From positions 117,859 to 181,858 of the forward strand of contig NZ_LZSY01000021.1 in assembly GCF_001665625.1 (NCBI RefSeq): a stretch of DNA of 64,000 nt, written 5' to 3'. Of the stretch, positions 45,413 to 55,327 are shown piece by piece. Both the position numbers and the translations under genes were made by a program. The first letter of the stretch is position 1. The number at the start of each line of letters is the position of its first letter. Under the pieces are notes generated by a model. The model saw nothing but the letters and a program-made list of their open reading frames with translations, made no database searches and was not told where the DNA came from. This DNA comes from Mycolicibacterium peregrinum (GTDB lineage Bacteria; Actinomycetota; Actinomycetes; Mycobacteriales; Mycobacteriaceae).

Positions 45413-47403
45413 CCGCGATCGAGGTGATCCGGCCCGGCATGGCCACCACGATCCAGGATTGGCCGGGGCGCAGCGGGTACTGGCAGATCGGTGTACCCCC
45501 GTCGGGGCCCATGGACGATGTGTCCTTCCGGCTGGCCAACATTGCGGTGGGCAACGCTGAGGGTGCACCCGGTCTGGAAGCCACCATGGGCGGACTGGCG
45601 CTGCGCTTCGACACCGATACCTGGGTGTGTGTGACGGGTGCACCCGCACCGGTCGGTATCGACGGCGCCCGGGTACCGCAGTGGGTGCCGGTCCTGGTCG
45701 AGGCCGGTCAGGTGCTCGACGTGGGAATGGTCGACGGTCCGGGCCTGCGGATCTACATCGCGATGGCCGGCGGTCTACAGGCCGATGAATACCTGGGCAG
45801 CGCTTCGACATTCACCCTTGGCCGGTTCGGCGGCCACGAGGGCCGGGTCCTGGCGGTGGGGGACAAGTTGGAAACCGCGGATACGCCGGTAGGTACGCGT
45901 CGGCGCATCCTGTCCGAGGAGCAACCGGCCATCGCCGGCCACTGGTACATCGCGGTGACCGTCGGCCCGCACTCGGCGCCGGAGTTCTTCACGCGCAACG
46001 ACATCGACACACTGCTCAACCACGACTACGAGGTGCACTTCAACTCCGACCGCACCGGCGTCCGGTTGATCGGACCGAAGCCGGAATGGGCCCGCCCTGA
46101 CGGCGGGGAAGCCGGCCTGCATCCGTCGAACATCCACGACAACGCCTATTCGGTGGGTTCGCTCGACTTCACGGGAGACACCCCAATCCTGCTGGGCCCG
46201 GATGGTCCGAGCCTCGGCGGTTTCGTCTGTCCGGTCACCGTCACCGCCGCCGACCGCTGGAAGCTGGGCCAACTCGCTCCCGGCGCCACCATCCGGTTCG
46301 TCCCGTTGAAGGCGACGGCGGCTCCCGCGCCGGCCACCTTCGGACCTGCGCGCCGCGCGTCGATTCCTGCGGTCTTCTCTGCCGGTGGTGACGAGGACGA
46401 CGGAATCATTGCCGGCACAACATCCTCGGATGGCACGACGAACGTCACCTATCGCCGGATCGGGGACGACAACATCCTGGTCGAGTACGGCGAGATGCGG
46501 CTGGATCTGGCATTGCGGGCCCGTGCCCACGCTCTGCACCACGCGCTGGAGCAGCACCGGCCTGACGGTCTCATCGACCTGACGCCCGGGATCCGTTCCC
46601 TGCAGGTCAAGGTGGACCCGGCCCGGCTGTCGCAGTCGGCTTTGGTGCCGCTGCTCACCGAGCTCGAAGCCTCGCTGCCTGCCGCGCAGGATCTCGTGGT
46701 GCCCAGTCGCACCGTCCGGTTGCCGCTGAGCTGGGACGATCCGTCGACCCGCGAGGCGATCGAACGCTATATGCACGGCGTGCGCGCCGATGCGCCGTGG
46801 TGCCCGTGGAACATTGAGTTCATCCGGCGGATGAACGGATTGGACTCGGTCGATGATGTGCACCGAATTGTCTACGACGCCGACTATCTGGTGCTCGGTC
46901 TCGGCGACGTGTATCTGGGTGCTCCGGTCGCCACACCGCTGGATCCGCGTCACCGCCTGGTGACCACCAAATACAATCCGGCCCGGACCTGGACTCCGGA
47001 GAATGCGGTCGGCATCGGCGGGGCATATCTGTGCATCTACGGTATGGAGGGGCCCGGCGGTTACCAGTTCGTCGGCCGCACCACGCAGATCTGGAATCAC
47101 CGGCACCCGCTGGTCGCTCAGGGATTCGATCCCGAACACCCATGGCTATTGCGCTTTTTCGACCGGATCCAGTGGTATCCGGTATCGGCCGAGGAACTGC
47201 TGGATCTACGCGCCGACATGGCCGCCGGTCGCGGTCATGTCGAGATCACCGATGGAACATTCTCGCTTGCCGAGCACGAGCAGTTCCTGGCCGCCAATGC
47301 CGACGACATCGCCGCAACGCGCGCGAAGATGGAAGCGGCTCGCGCCGAGGAGCGCGAGCGTTGGGCGGCGGCAGGAGAATTCGTACGGAAGGAGTCTGCG
47401 TGA
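45409..47403 (+). CDS. Stand-alone carboxyltransferase part of urea/guanidine carboxylase
   Basis: 664 aa from ATG 45409. Residues ~1-310 are the AHS2/KipA-like half ([60 protein letters not shown]). Residues ~345-600 are the AHS1/KipI-like half ([49 protein letters not shown]). Full urea carboxylase is about 1200 aa, with a biotin carboxylase ahead of this and a biotin carrier after. Both are absent, no biotin-Lys MKM/MKT motif is present, and no such gene lies in the operon. The missing parts must come from elsewhere. Confidence 0.87.
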   Translation: MTAIEVIRPGMATTIQDWPGRSGYWQIGVPPSGPMDDVSFRLANIAVGNAEGAPGLEATMGGLALRFDTDTWVCVTGAPAPVGIDGARVPQWVPVLVEAGQVLDVGMVDGPGLRIYIAMAGGLQADEYLGSASTFTLGRFGGHEGRVLAVGDKLETADTPVGTRRRILSEEQPAIAGHWYIAVTVGPHSAPEFFTRNDIDTLLNHDYEVHFNSDRTGVRLIGPKPEWARPDGGEAGLHPSNIHDNAYSVGSLDFTGDTPILLGPDGPSLGGFVCPVTVTAADRWKLGQLAPGATIRFVPLKATAAPAPATFGPARRASIPAVFSAGGDEDDGIIAGTTSSDGTTNVTYRRIGDDNILVEYGEMRLDLALRARAHALHHALEQHRPDGLIDLTPGIRSLQVKVDPARLSQSALVPLLTELEASLPAAQDLVVPSRTVRLPLSWDDPSTREAIERYMHGVRADAPWCPWNIEFIRRMNGLDSVDDVHRIVYDADYLVLGLGDVYLGAPVATPLDPRHRLVTTKYNPARTWTPENAVGIGGAYLCIYGMEGPGGYQFVGRTTQIWNHRHPLVAQGFDPEHPWLLRFFDRIQWYPVSAEELLDLRADMAAGRGHVEITDGTFSLAEHEQFLAANADDIAATRAKMEAARAEERERWAAAGEFVRKESA

Positions 47404-49061
47404 GCAAGATTGCCGAGATCTACCGGAACATCGAAGCCAGTGGACGCGACGAGGTGTTCATCCACCTACGTCCGCAGGCCGACGTGGACAACGATTACCG
47501 CACGGCGCTTGCCGCCGACAGCCCACTGGCGGGGCTGGTGCTGGCGGTCAAGGACAACGTTGACGTCGCCGGGATCCCGACCACTGCGGCGTGCCCAGAC
47601 TTCAGCTATATTCCCGATGCCGACGCACCGGCGGTGACCGCTCTCAAGGCCGCCGGTGCTGTCGTCATCGGTAAGACCAATCTCGACCAGTTCGCCACCG
47701 GATTGGTGGGGACCCGCAGTCCCTATGGCGCCGTACGGGATTCCCGCCGGCCGGACTACATCTCCGGCGGATCGAGTTCCGGTTCCGCGGTGGCCGTCGC
47801 GCTCGGGTTCGCCGACATCGCGATCGGCACCGACACTGCCGGGTCAGGTCGCGTTCCGGCCGGATTGCAGGGCATCGTCGGGATCAAAGCCACGGTCGGC
47901 CTCGTCTCCACCGAGGGCGTCGTCCCGGCGTGTGCGAGCTATGACTGTGTGACGATCTTCGCTGCTGACCTGGCGACGGCCCAATCAGCAATGGCCGTGA
48001 TGAGCGCCATTGCGCCGCAACGCCAGTGGCCGGCCGACGTCCCCTACGCCGCACCGGGGACTCCCAGAATCGCCATACCGGATACCCTGGATGGCCTCGA
48101 CGACGAATGGCAGGCTGCCTTCGACGCCGCCGTACGTCAGGCGAAGGACTCCAGATTCGAGACGGTCCCGATCCCGATGGACGACTTCTTCGCCGCAGCC
48201 GGCCTTCTCTACAACGGTGCCCTGGTCGCTGAACGGTGGGATGCGGTGGGGGAGTTCGTCAGCACGGCAGGTCCTGACGCGGAGTTGGATCCGACCGTGG
48301 CCACGATCATCACTGCGGCTGGTGCATATTCGGCCGCGGACCTGTTGCGTGACCGGCGGCGGGTCGAGGAGTTGCGTCGCACAGCCTTGGCGCAGCTTGA
48401 GGGCTGTCACGCACTCATGGTGCCGACCGCTCCCGAGCATCCGCGCATCGACGAAGTCGCGGCTGACCCGGTCGCGGTGAATTCCCGGATGGGGCGGTAC
48501 ACCAACTTCTGCAACCTGTTCGACATGTGCGCCATCTCGATTCCCGCCGGCACCGTATCCGACGGTGCCCAGTTCGGAATCACCCTGTTGGCGCAGGGTT
48601 TCCACGACGGCGTCATCGCCGATCTGGCAGCCCGGTTCCTCGACACCCCGTCGGCGGAGACGTGGCCCGAGACGGGCGGCGCCCCACTGGCCGAACTCGC
48701 GGTGTTTGGCGCGCATTTGCGCGGGCAGCCGCTGGAACATCAGCTCACCGGGCGGGGTGCCCGCTGGGCCGGGCCCATCACCACGGCACCGCACTACCGT
48801 CTCTACGCCCTCGACACGGTTCCGCCCAAACCGGGTTTGACCCGGGTTGAGGACGGCGGAGCGGCCATCATCGGAGAACGATGGTTGTTGTCCCCGGCTG
48901 CACTCGGCGAGTTTCTGGCCGAGCTACCCGCGCCGATGTTGCTCGGGAACGTGGAGCTCGACGACGGTCGCTGGATCACAGGATTCGGTTGTGACCACAC
49001 CGCTCCCACACACGGACGCGACATCACGGAGTACCGGGGCTGGTTGGCTGCGATGGCCTGA
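47400..49061 (+). CDS. atzF: Allophanate hydrolase (AtzF-type amidase plus C-terminal domain)
   Basis: 553 aa from GTG 47400, overlapping the carboxyltransferase stop by 4 nt. Amidase-signature domain ~1-430: catalytic Lys in [20 protein letters not shown], the [13 protein letters not shown] loop and Ser in [20 protein letters not shown]. The C-terminal ~120 residues ([40 protein letters not shown]) match the allophanate hydrolase tail domain that decarboxylates the intermediate. It releases ammonia and CO2 from allophanate, the last step of guanidine or urea breakdown here. Confidence 0.92.
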   Translation: MSKIAEIYRNIEASGRDEVFIHLRPQADVDNDYRTALAADSPLAGLVLAVKDNVDVAGIPTTAACPDFSYIPDADAPAVTALKAAGAVVIGKTNLDQFATGLVGTRSPYGAVRDSRRPDYISGGSSSGSAVAVALGFADIAIGTDTAGSGRVPAGLQGIVGIKATVGLVSTEGVVPACASYDCVTIFAADLATAQSAMAVMSAIAPQRQWPADVPYAAPGTPRIAIPDTLDGLDDEWQAAFDAAVRQAKDSRFETVPIPMDDFFAAAGLLYNGALVAERWDAVGEFVSTAGPDAELDPTVATIITAAGAYSAADLLRDRRRVEELRRTALAQLEGCHALMVPTAPEHPRIDEVAADPVAVNSRMGRYTNFCNLFDMCAISIPAGTVSDGAQFGITLLAQGFHDGVIADLAARFLDTPSAETWPETGGAPLAELAVFGAHLRGQPLEHQLTGRGARWAGPITTAPHYRLYALDTVPPKPGLTRVEDGGAAIIGERWLLSPAALGEFLAELPAPMLLGNVELDDGRWITGFGCDHTAPTHGRDITEYRGWLAAMA

Positions 49062-49079
49062 GGTGCGCGTGCCGCAGGC

Positions 49080-49658
49080 TCAGCTCCCGGGGACGATCAG
49101 CGAGATCATGGTCTCGAGCTGGCGGGCCATCTGCCGGTAGCTCATCGCGCCTGACTGTGCCTGCAGTAGTGCGCCCCAGAAGACCGCTTCCAAGGTGGCA
49201 AGTACCTCGGGCCAGGCCCCGGCGCCCAATGCCGTGGAGATCCGGCGCGTGATCTCAACGGCAATGCGCCCACGTACGTCATCGACCACTTCGTCGTCGG
49301 TGCTCATCAGCGCCTGAGTGCAGGCCCGCGCCAAGCGAGGCTCATCGGCCATCAACAGTGTGAGAGCGGTGAGCTGCTCGGTGACTCGGCTGGTGGTGCT
49401 GGCCGTGGGGTCGATGTCGAGCGGCAGCTGAATCACCCGGTCGAGGTAGAGCTCGGCGAACACCACCTCGATGGACGGGAAATGCGCGTAGAGCGCCGCG
49501 GGCGCCATCTTCGCGCGGGCCGCCAGTGCGGGCACCGAGACGTCGTTGTGCGCGTCGAGAAGTTGTGTCGCCGCTCCGAAGACGCGGCGTTGCGTGCGGG
49601 TGCGCTGACCCTGCGCGTCGTGTAGGCGGGTGACGGTAGCCACCTCTGGCCTGGACAT
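49080..49658 (-). CDS. TetR-family regulator, autoregulated with the FprB-like gene
   Basis: 192 aa from ATG 49658 (SRPEVATVTRLHD); the frame continues to 49739 but the ATG at 49658 lies inside a GGACA-TG-TGTCC palindrome 12 nt after a -10-like TATATC, which suggests a leaderless, self-repressed message. HTH: VFGAATQLLDAHNDVSVPAL and AARAKMAPAALYAHFPSIEV. The C-terminal half resembles ligand domains of the TetR_C family. A matching palindrome precedes the divergent ferredoxin reductase gene. Confidence 0.83.
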   Translation of the reverse strand: MSRPEVATVTRLHDAQGQRTRTQRRVFGAATQLLDAHNDVSVPALAARAKMAPAALYAHFPSIEVVFAELYLDRVIQLPLDIDPTASTTSRVTEQLTALTLLMADEPRLARACTQALMSTDDEVVDDVRGRIAVEITRRISTALGAGAWPEVLATLEAVFWGALLQAQSGAMSYRQMARQLETMISLIVPGS

Positions 49659-49664
49659 GTGTCC
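49653..49664 (-). promoter_or_regulatory. GGACA-N2-TGTCC operator over the TetR start
   Basis: Perfect palindrome GGACATGTGTCC (TGGACA/TGTCCA with flanks) overlapping the proposed ATG 49658 and the transcript start. Confidence 0.6.
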
Positions 49665-49794
49665 AAGATATAGAGCCGTGCCGCGAATGGCAATCATTCG
49701 GTGAAACTGCCGGTATTTACATATTTTCAGGATTGTCATTCACGCAGATTGAGCACCGACCAACGCGTGTACGAGGCTTTCGTGTCGATAAATC

Positions 49795-49814
49795 GGACAG
49801 GTGTCCAGTATGAT
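49795..49814 (+). promoter_or_regulatory. GGACA-N2-TGTCC operator and -10 of the FprB-like gene
   Basis: GGACAGGTGTCC (49795-49806) is immediately followed by a -10 TATGAT (49809-49814), 26 nt before ATG 49841 (Shine-Dalgarno AAAGGGGAGG). Repressor bound here would block the promoter. Same palindrome as at 49653. Confidence 0.65.
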
Positions 49815-49840
49815 CTGCCCAGATTGAAAGGGGAGGTCCG

Positions 49841-51427
49841 ATGGCTTACGTGATCACGCAAAACTGCTGCAAGGACGCCAGCTGTGTACCGGTGTGCCCG
49901 GTGGACTGCATCCGCCCGGCTGAGGGTGGGCTGGATTCCGCGTCGGCCGAGATGCTCTACATCGATCCGGAATCGTGCATCGACTGTGGAGCCTGCTTCG
50001 AGGAGTGCCCGGTCGGCGCGATCCACTACGAAGAGGACCTGCCCGGCGAACTACAGCGGTTCAAGGACCTCAACGCGGCCTACTTCGAGCGCCACCCGCT
50101 CGAGCCGGTGACCGTGCCGGCAGCACCATCTCGTGCGCGGGTCGAGGCGGGATCGTTGCGGGTGGCGATCGTCGGATCGGGTCCGGCCGCCTGCTACGCC
50201 GCAGCCGAGCTGATCGATGTGGACGGGGTGGAGATCAACCTGTTCGAACGCCTGCCCACGCCGTTCGGTTTGATTCGCGCGGGGGTGGCCCCCGATCACC
50301 AACACACCAAGTCGGTCGTCGCGATCTTCGAGCGGGCGTTCACCAACCCACGGTTCGCGAGCCATTTCAACGTCGAGGTCGGCCGTACCGTCAACCACGA
50401 CGAGCTCCTGGCCCATCACCACGCGGTGATCTACGCGGTGGGCGCGGCGACCAGCCGGCGACTGGGCATCGACGGCGAGGACCTGATGGGCAATCACGCG
50501 GCCGCCGAGTTCGTCGGTTGGTACAACGGCCATCCCGACCACGCCGCCCACCAGTTCGACCTGTCGGGCGAGCGAGCGGTCATCGTCGGCAACGGCAACG
50601 TCGCCCTCGACGTCGCCCGGGTGCTGTTGATGGACCGGACCGCGCTGGCAGCCACCGATATCGCCGAGCACACCCTGGATGCGTTGGCCGACAGCGAAAT
50701 CCGGGAAGTGGTGATCCTCGCGCGTCGCGACATCGGGCACGCCGCATTCTCGGCGGGGGAGTTCCTGGCGCTGGGGCATCTCGACGGTGTCGACGTGATC
50801 GTGGATCCGCAGGACCTACCCGCCGATGACGAACACGACGACGTCGAGACCTCGTTCAAGCTCGCCATCGCACGCGACTACGCACAGCGCAGCCCGACTC
50901 CCGGACACAAGCGCGTGGTGTTCCGCTTCGGCACAACCCCGATCGCCATCCACGGACCCGACCGTGCCGAAGGGTTGGAGGTCAGCAGCGAGGCCCATGG
51001 CACCGAGGTGATCGAGACGTCGCTGATCCTGCGGTCGATCGGCTATCGCGGTCTGCCGGTCTCCGGGCTGCCCTACGACGAGGACTCCGGAACCGTGCCC
51101 AACGACTCGGGCCGTGTCGTGCCCGGCACCTACGTGACCGGTTGGATCAAACGCGGACCGCGTGGGGTGATCGGTACGAACCGGTTGTGTGCCGAGCAGA
51201 CCGTGGCCCAGTTGTGGGCGGATTTCGATGCCGGCCTGCTGACCCGTGACGTCAAGGGCGTCGAGTCGCTCGATGTGCTGCTGGCCGCCCGGGGAGCCGA
51301 GCCGGTCGGGTGGCGGGGATGGCGTGCGATCGACACCGCCGAACGTGACCGCGGCGTGCAGGCGGCGCGGCCTCGGGTGAAGTTCGTGTCGATCGAGGAG
51401 ATGCTCAGCGCGGGCCTGCGCGGCTGA
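49841..51427 (+). CDS. FprB-like ferredoxin fused to ferredoxin-NADP+ reductase
   Basis: 528 aa. Residues 1-70 are a bacterial 7Fe/8Fe ferredoxin: C9/C10, C15, C19, C23 and C46-x2-C49-x2-C52-x3-C56 in CIDCGACFEECPVG. From ~105 there is an adrenodoxin-reductase-like FAD/NADP domain (VAIVGSGPAACYAAAELIDV, LPTPFGLIRAGVAPDHQHTK, VIVGNGNVALDVARVLL, GWIKRGPRGVIGTNR). It shuttles electrons between NADPH and a P450 or other iron-sulfur partner; none is adjacent. Expression appears governed by the divergent TetR. The 3' end overlaps the convergent DMT exporter by 23 nt. Confidence 0.9.
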   Translation: MAYVITQNCCKDASCVPVCPVDCIRPAEGGLDSASAEMLYIDPESCIDCGACFEECPVGAIHYEEDLPGELQRFKDLNAAYFERHPLEPVTVPAAPSRARVEAGSLRVAIVGSGPAACYAAAELIDVDGVEINLFERLPTPFGLIRAGVAPDHQHTKSVVAIFERAFTNPRFASHFNVEVGRTVNHDELLAHHHAVIYAVGAATSRRLGIDGEDLMGNHAAAEFVGWYNGHPDHAAHQFDLSGERAVIVGNGNVALDVARVLLMDRTALAATDIAEHTLDALADSEIREVVILARRDIGHAAFSAGEFLALGHLDGVDVIVDPQDLPADDEHDDVETSFKLAIARDYAQRSPTPGHKRVVFRFGTTPIAIHGPDRAEGLEVSSEAHGTEVIETSLILRSIGYRGLPVSGLPYDEDSGTVPNDSGRVVPGTYVTGWIKRGPRGVIGTNRLCAEQTVAQLWADFDAGLLTRDVKGVESLDVLLAARGAEPVGWRGWRAIDTAERDRGVQAARPRVKFVSIEEMLSAGLRG

Positions 51428-52304
51428 CCTCGGTCTCGATCTGTGGGTCAGGGTCGCGGGGTGTGCGGGTCGCCAGAACCGACCCGGCAAGGATCAGCGC
51501 CAGCCCGGCCACGTTGTAGACGGTCAGCGGTTCGCCCAGCACAACGACGCCTGCCGCCAGGGCGACGGCAGGGTTGACGTAAGTGAACACCAGGGCCCGT
51601 GCGCCGCCGACCTCGCGGATCAGTGCGAAGAACACCACGAATGCCAGCGCGGTGCAGACCACGGCGAGTGTGGCCAGCGCGATCAGCACCTGCCGCGACG
51701 GCATCTCGTCGGGCCAGGTCAGGACCGCCGGGGTGGTGTAGATCAGCGCCGCGATCGTCAGGCACGCCGCGGTCAACGGGAGCGTCGGCACATCGCCCAG
51801 ATACCGAGCAGCGATCAGCGGCGCGATGGCGTAACAGGTTGCCACCAGCAGCACTTCGGCGATCGGCCAGCCATGCCCTCCGGTGAGGCCGGGCCCGGCC
51901 AGCACCGCCACACCGGACAGGCCGATCCCTAGTCCCGTGATCCGCTTGGCGCTCAACCGTTCTCCGCCGGTCAGTCGGTCGAGGACGGCGGCGATGATCG
52001 GGGCGGTGGCGATCAGCAGGCCGGTCAGCGAGCTGCTCAGGTGGCGTTCGGCATCCGTGAGCAGGAACCACGCCGCGATGATCTCGAAGAACGCGAACGC
52101 CAATACGGGCCGCCAGTGCCGTAACACGGGCGCCCACGCGGCCCGCGACATCACCAGCGGTAAGAGAACGGCGGCACCGACAGCAGTGCGGGCCAGGACC
52201 AGCACCGGCACCGATACGCCTTCGACGGCAATCTTGATCAGCAGGTACGGGATACCCCAGATGATGCTCATGGCGCCCAGCAGCAGCCAGCCCCGCACAC
52301 TCAC
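51405..52304 (-). CDS. EamA/DMT-family transporter
   Basis: 299 aa with about ten hydrophobic segments in two EamA repeats: AMSIIWGIPYLLIKIAVEGV at the start, ERLSAKRITGLGIGLSGVAV in the middle, and RALVFTYVNPAVALAAGVVV, LGEPLTVYNVAGLALILAGS at the end. An exporter of amino acids or metabolites; the substrate cannot be told. GTG/ATG choice: ATG 52304 fits the first membrane helix. Confidence 0.87.
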   Translation of the reverse strand: MSVRGWLLLGAMSIIWGIPYLLIKIAVEGVSVPVLVLARTAVGAAVLLPLVMSRAAWAPVLRHWRPVLAFAFFEIIAAWFLLTDAERHLSSSLTGLLIATAPIIAAVLDRLTGGERLSAKRITGLGIGLSGVAVLAGPGLTGGHGWPIAEVLLVATCYAIAPLIAARYLGDVPTLPLTAACLTIAALIYTTPAVLTWPDEMPSRQVLIALATLAVVCTALAFVVFFALIREVGGARALVFTYVNPAVALAAGVVVLGEPLTVYNVAGLALILAGSVLATRTPRDPDPQIETEVSRAGPR

Positions 52305-52388
52305 CCGGTCCAGACTACGGGCCCCGGCACACGGCCGTCCGGGTGCTGATGCGGGGCGTGGCCCGGGCCATCAGCACCCGGTGAAGCG

Positions 52389-53531
52389 CTACGGCCGGGT
52401 CAGCTCCGCGTAACGGCCGACGTGGTAGTCGGTTGATCCGAACTCGTACTGGACCGCGGTGAGACGCTTGAAGTAATGACCGATCGCGAGTTCCTCGGTC
52501 ATGCCCATGCCGCCGTGGAGCTGCACCGCGTTCTGTCCGACGAAACGGGCGGCCCGTCCGATGGTGGCCTTGGCTGCCGACACCGCCTTGGCCCGTTGCG
52601 CGGGTTCGGCATCGAGGTTCAGTACGGCGAGATAGACCGCCGCCGAGGCTTGTTCGACTTCCATGTGCATGTCGACCATCCGGTGCTGCAGCGCCTGGAA
52701 GCTGCCGATGGGTAGACCGAACTGCTGGCGTTGTTTGCAGTACTCGACCGTGTCGGCCAGCACTTTGCGCATTCCGCCGACGGCCTCGGCGCACACGGCC
52801 GCCGCGCCCTCGTCCCGGGCCAGGTCCAGTGACGGCCAGGCCTGCCCCTCGGTTCCCAGCAATGCCGAGGCAGGCAACCGGACGTCGGAGAATGTCAGGT
52901 CCGATGCCCGGCGGTCGTCCACCGTGCGGTACGGGTGCGCGGTGAATCCTGCTGTCAACGAAGAGATATCGATCATAAAGAGCGAGATTCCGTCGGTGTC
53001 CGCACGTTCCCCCGAGGTACGTGCGGTCACCAGCAGGTGGGTCGCGAGCGGTGCGTCCACGGCCATCACCTTGGCGCCGTTGAGCACCCACTCGTCGCCG
53101 TCGCGCCGTGCGGTGGTGGACACGTCGCGCCAGTTGTCTCCGGAGTCCGGCTCGGTGGCGGCCAGCGCGACGATGGCCGAACCCGCCACGATCTCCTCTA
53201 GCAGGGCCGCGGCGGCGGCGTCGCCGGACCGGTGCAGCAGGCCACCGGCCACCACCACGGTGTCCACGAATGGTTCGATCACCAGGGCGTGGCCCAATGC
53301 CTCAGCGATGACCATGGTTTCGACCGGGCCACCACCGATGCCGCCGGCTTCCTCGGGCAGGGTGGCGCCCAGGATGCCGAGCTCATCGGCAAAACCCCGC
53401 CAGATCTCGGGCTGCCAGCCGGGGCCGGTCTTGGCGGCGGCCCGGCTCGATGTCAGGTCGTAGCGGCTGGACAGAAACTTGGTCAGCCCGTCGCGCAGCA
53501 GTTCCTGTTCGTTGGTCAGGTTGAAGTCCAT
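52389..53531 (-). CDS. Acyl-CoA dehydrogenase (FadE), second of a pair
   Basis: 380 aa. FAD contacts ALAATEPDSGDNWRDV and LNGAKVMAVDAPLATHLLVT; VEYCKQRQQFGLPIGSFQAL and VQLHGGMGMTEELAIGHYFK are family blocks. The start follows directly after the stop of the upstream acyl-CoA dehydrogenase with no gap. In actinobacteria such pairs form heteromers acting on sterol side-chain or branched acyl-CoAs; the shorter, more divergent member often lacks catalysis. Confidence 0.9.
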   Translation of the reverse strand: MDFNLTNEQELLRDGLTKFLSSRYDLTSSRAAAKTGPGWQPEIWRGFADELGILGATLPEEAGGIGGGPVETMVIAEALGHALVIEPFVDTVVVAGGLLHRSGDAAAAALLEEIVAGSAIVALAATEPDSGDNWRDVSTTARRDGDEWVLNGAKVMAVDAPLATHLLVTARTSGERADTDGISLFMIDISSLTAGFTAHPYRTVDDRRASDLTFSDVRLPASALLGTEGQAWPSLDLARDEGAAAVCAEAVGGMRKVLADTVEYCKQRQQFGLPIGSFQALQHRMVDMHMEVEQASAAVYLAVLNLDAEPAQRAKAVSAAKATIGRAARFVGQNAVQLHGGMGMTEELAIGHYFKRLTAVQYEFGSTDYHVGRYAELTRP

Positions 53532-54764
53532 CTAGAGCCCCAGTTCTGCCTTGGCGAGGATGTTTCGCTGAATTTCGTTGCTACCGGCGTAGATCGAGCC
53601 GGCCCGGTCGTTGAAGTAGCGCAGTGGGGCGACCGCCTGCCACGGCGCTCCGCTGTGATAGCCGTCGGCGGGAGGTTCGTACTCGGCCACCGGCCCGCCC
53701 GGGAACGTGGCGTGCGGTTGGTAGGCGCGGGCCAGCGGGCCGGCGGCCTCCATCGACAGCTCGGTCAGGGTCTGGCTCAGTTCGGTGCTCAGAACCTTGA
53801 GCATCGACGACGCGGTGCCGGGATGGCCGCCCTCGGCCACCGCCGCCAGCACCTGGTACTCCAGAATTTCCAGCACGTCGGTGCGGAGCCGGGCGTCGGC
53901 AAGCCGGCGGCTGAAGGCCGGGTCGTCGATCAGCCGACCACCGGTCGGTCCGGGCATTTCGGTGGCGACCGCTGAGATCTCATCACCCAGCACCTGCAAC
54001 GCCGGCGCGTTGGCGCCGCCGCCGCGCTCGAACTCCAGCAGGTATTTGGCCACGGTCCAGCCGTCGTCGATCGTGCCGATCACATTGGCCTTCGGCACCC
54101 GAACCTCGTCGAAGAAGACCTGGTTTTGTACCTCTTCGCCGGAAGTCATGACCAGCGGGCGGATTTCGATGCCGGGCGAGGTCATGTCGATCAGCACGAA
54201 GGTGATGCCCTGCTGCTTCTTGGCGCCGCGGGTGGTGCGCACCAGGGCGAACATCCAGTTCGCTTCCTGGGCGTGGGTGGTCCAGATCTTGCTGCCGGTG
54301 CACACCAGGTCGTCTCCGTCAGGCACCGCTGCCATCGACAGGGCGGCCAGGTCCGAGCCGGCCTCGGGCTCGGAATAGCCCTGGCAGAAGAACACCTCAC
54401 CGGTCAGGATGCCGGGAAGGAAGAAGTCCTTCTGGGCCTGCGTGCCGAATTTGATGATGGCGTGGGCCACCATGCGGATGCCCATGGGTGACAGCGACGG
54501 GGCGCCGGCGAGGGTCGATTCGCGGCTGAAGATGTAGTGCTGGGTCAGGCTCCAATCACAGCCGCCGTGTTCGACCGGCCAAGCCGGGGCGGCCCAGCCC
54601 CGCTCGTGGAGGATCTTCTGCCAGGCCATGCTGGCGTCGTGATCGGCATACACGCTGGTCATCAACTGGCCTGCGCGGCGGAGTTCGGGAGTCAGATTCT
54701 TGGCGAGAAAGTCGCGAACTTCGTCGCGGAATGCCTGGTCGCTGGTCGACCACTTCAGGTCCAT
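53532..54764 (-). CDS. Acyl-CoA dehydrogenase (FadE), first of a pair
   Basis: 410 aa. N-terminal DLKWSTSDQAFRDEVRDFLA; FAD/substrate segment QGYSEPEAGSDLAALSMAAV; KIWTTHAQEANWMFALVRT; FDEVRVPKANVIGTIDDGWT; C-terminal RYFNDRAGSIYAGSNEIQRN. Typical of the FadE subclass acting on bulky acyl-CoAs with its neighbour as an alpha2beta2 enzyme. The 110-nt upstream region includes GTTAATCAAGTGACG with possible promoter elements but no clear operator. Confidence 0.92.
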   Translation of the reverse strand: MDLKWSTSDQAFRDEVRDFLAKNLTPELRRAGQLMTSVYADHDASMAWQKILHERGWAAPAWPVEHGGCDWSLTQHYIFSRESTLAGAPSLSPMGIRMVAHAIIKFGTQAQKDFFLPGILTGEVFFCQGYSEPEAGSDLAALSMAAVPDGDDLVCTGSKIWTTHAQEANWMFALVRTTRGAKKQQGITFVLIDMTSPGIEIRPLVMTSGEEVQNQVFFDEVRVPKANVIGTIDDGWTVAKYLLEFERGGGANAPALQVLGDEISAVATEMPGPTGGRLIDDPAFSRRLADARLRTDVLEILEYQVLAAVAEGGHPGTASSMLKVLSTELSQTLTELSMEAAGPLARAYQPHATFPGGPVAEYEPPADGYHSGAPWQAVAPLRYFNDRAGSIYAGSNEIQRNILAKAELGL

Positions 54765-54923
54765 GCCTGCCCCTTCTACTGGTGTCGCTCCACAGAGTAA
54801 ACCTAGTTAATCAAGTGACGCACACCACCCCGCTCGACGCTCGACCGCCGGGCGCGGGGCGACACCGCCAGGTCGATGGCCGGCGGTGGTGCCCGGCCCA
54901 GGTCACAGGCGATAATCGAGGGC

Positions 54924-55325
54924 GTGGAGCGTCGCCAGAGCGGTCAGGACCCTCAATCTCCGATGGCACTGCTGCAGAACCTGCCTGCCCTGGTGGTGCT
55001 GGAGAGATTCCCGGTGCCGGTATTGGCGATCGCCGAAGACGGCACCATCCTCTTCGCCAACAGTGCCTTCGGCGAGATGGTCGGTCGCGACGCCGATGCG
55101 GTCAAGAACATGCCGTTTGCTGAGGTCTTCCATTCGCTGCCCGCCGACGAGTCCGCGGTCTCGGTGATGCGGGCCAACGCCGGGCTGCTCGTGGAGCTCG
55201 TCCATCGCGACGGGTCGATCGTGCGGGCACGGATGAGCAAATCGGCGCTGCTGCGCGGCGACGATCCGGTGGCCTTGGCGACGTTCGAGGACCTCACCGA
55301 GCAGTTGTGGGTCGACGAGCTCTAG
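54924..55325 (+). CDS. Single PAS-domain protein
   Basis: 133 aa from GTG 54924; a -10-like GATAAT (54911-54916) lies 7 nt before it, which favours a leaderless start there rather than at upstream GTG/ATG codons. One PAS domain: FPVPVLAIAEDGTILFANSA, FGEMVGRDADAVKNMPFAEV, VELVHRDGSIVRARMSKSAL. No output domain. It may bind a small ligand or heme/flavin and act on a partner. Convergent with a TetR gene 2 nt away. Confidence 0.75.
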   Translation: MERRQSGQDPQSPMALLQNLPALVVLERFPVPVLAIAEDGTILFANSAFGEMVGRDADAVKNMPFAEVFHSLPADESAVSVMRANAGLLVELVHRDGSIVRARMSKSALLRGDDPVALATFEDLTEQLWVDEL

Positions 55326-55327
55326 GG

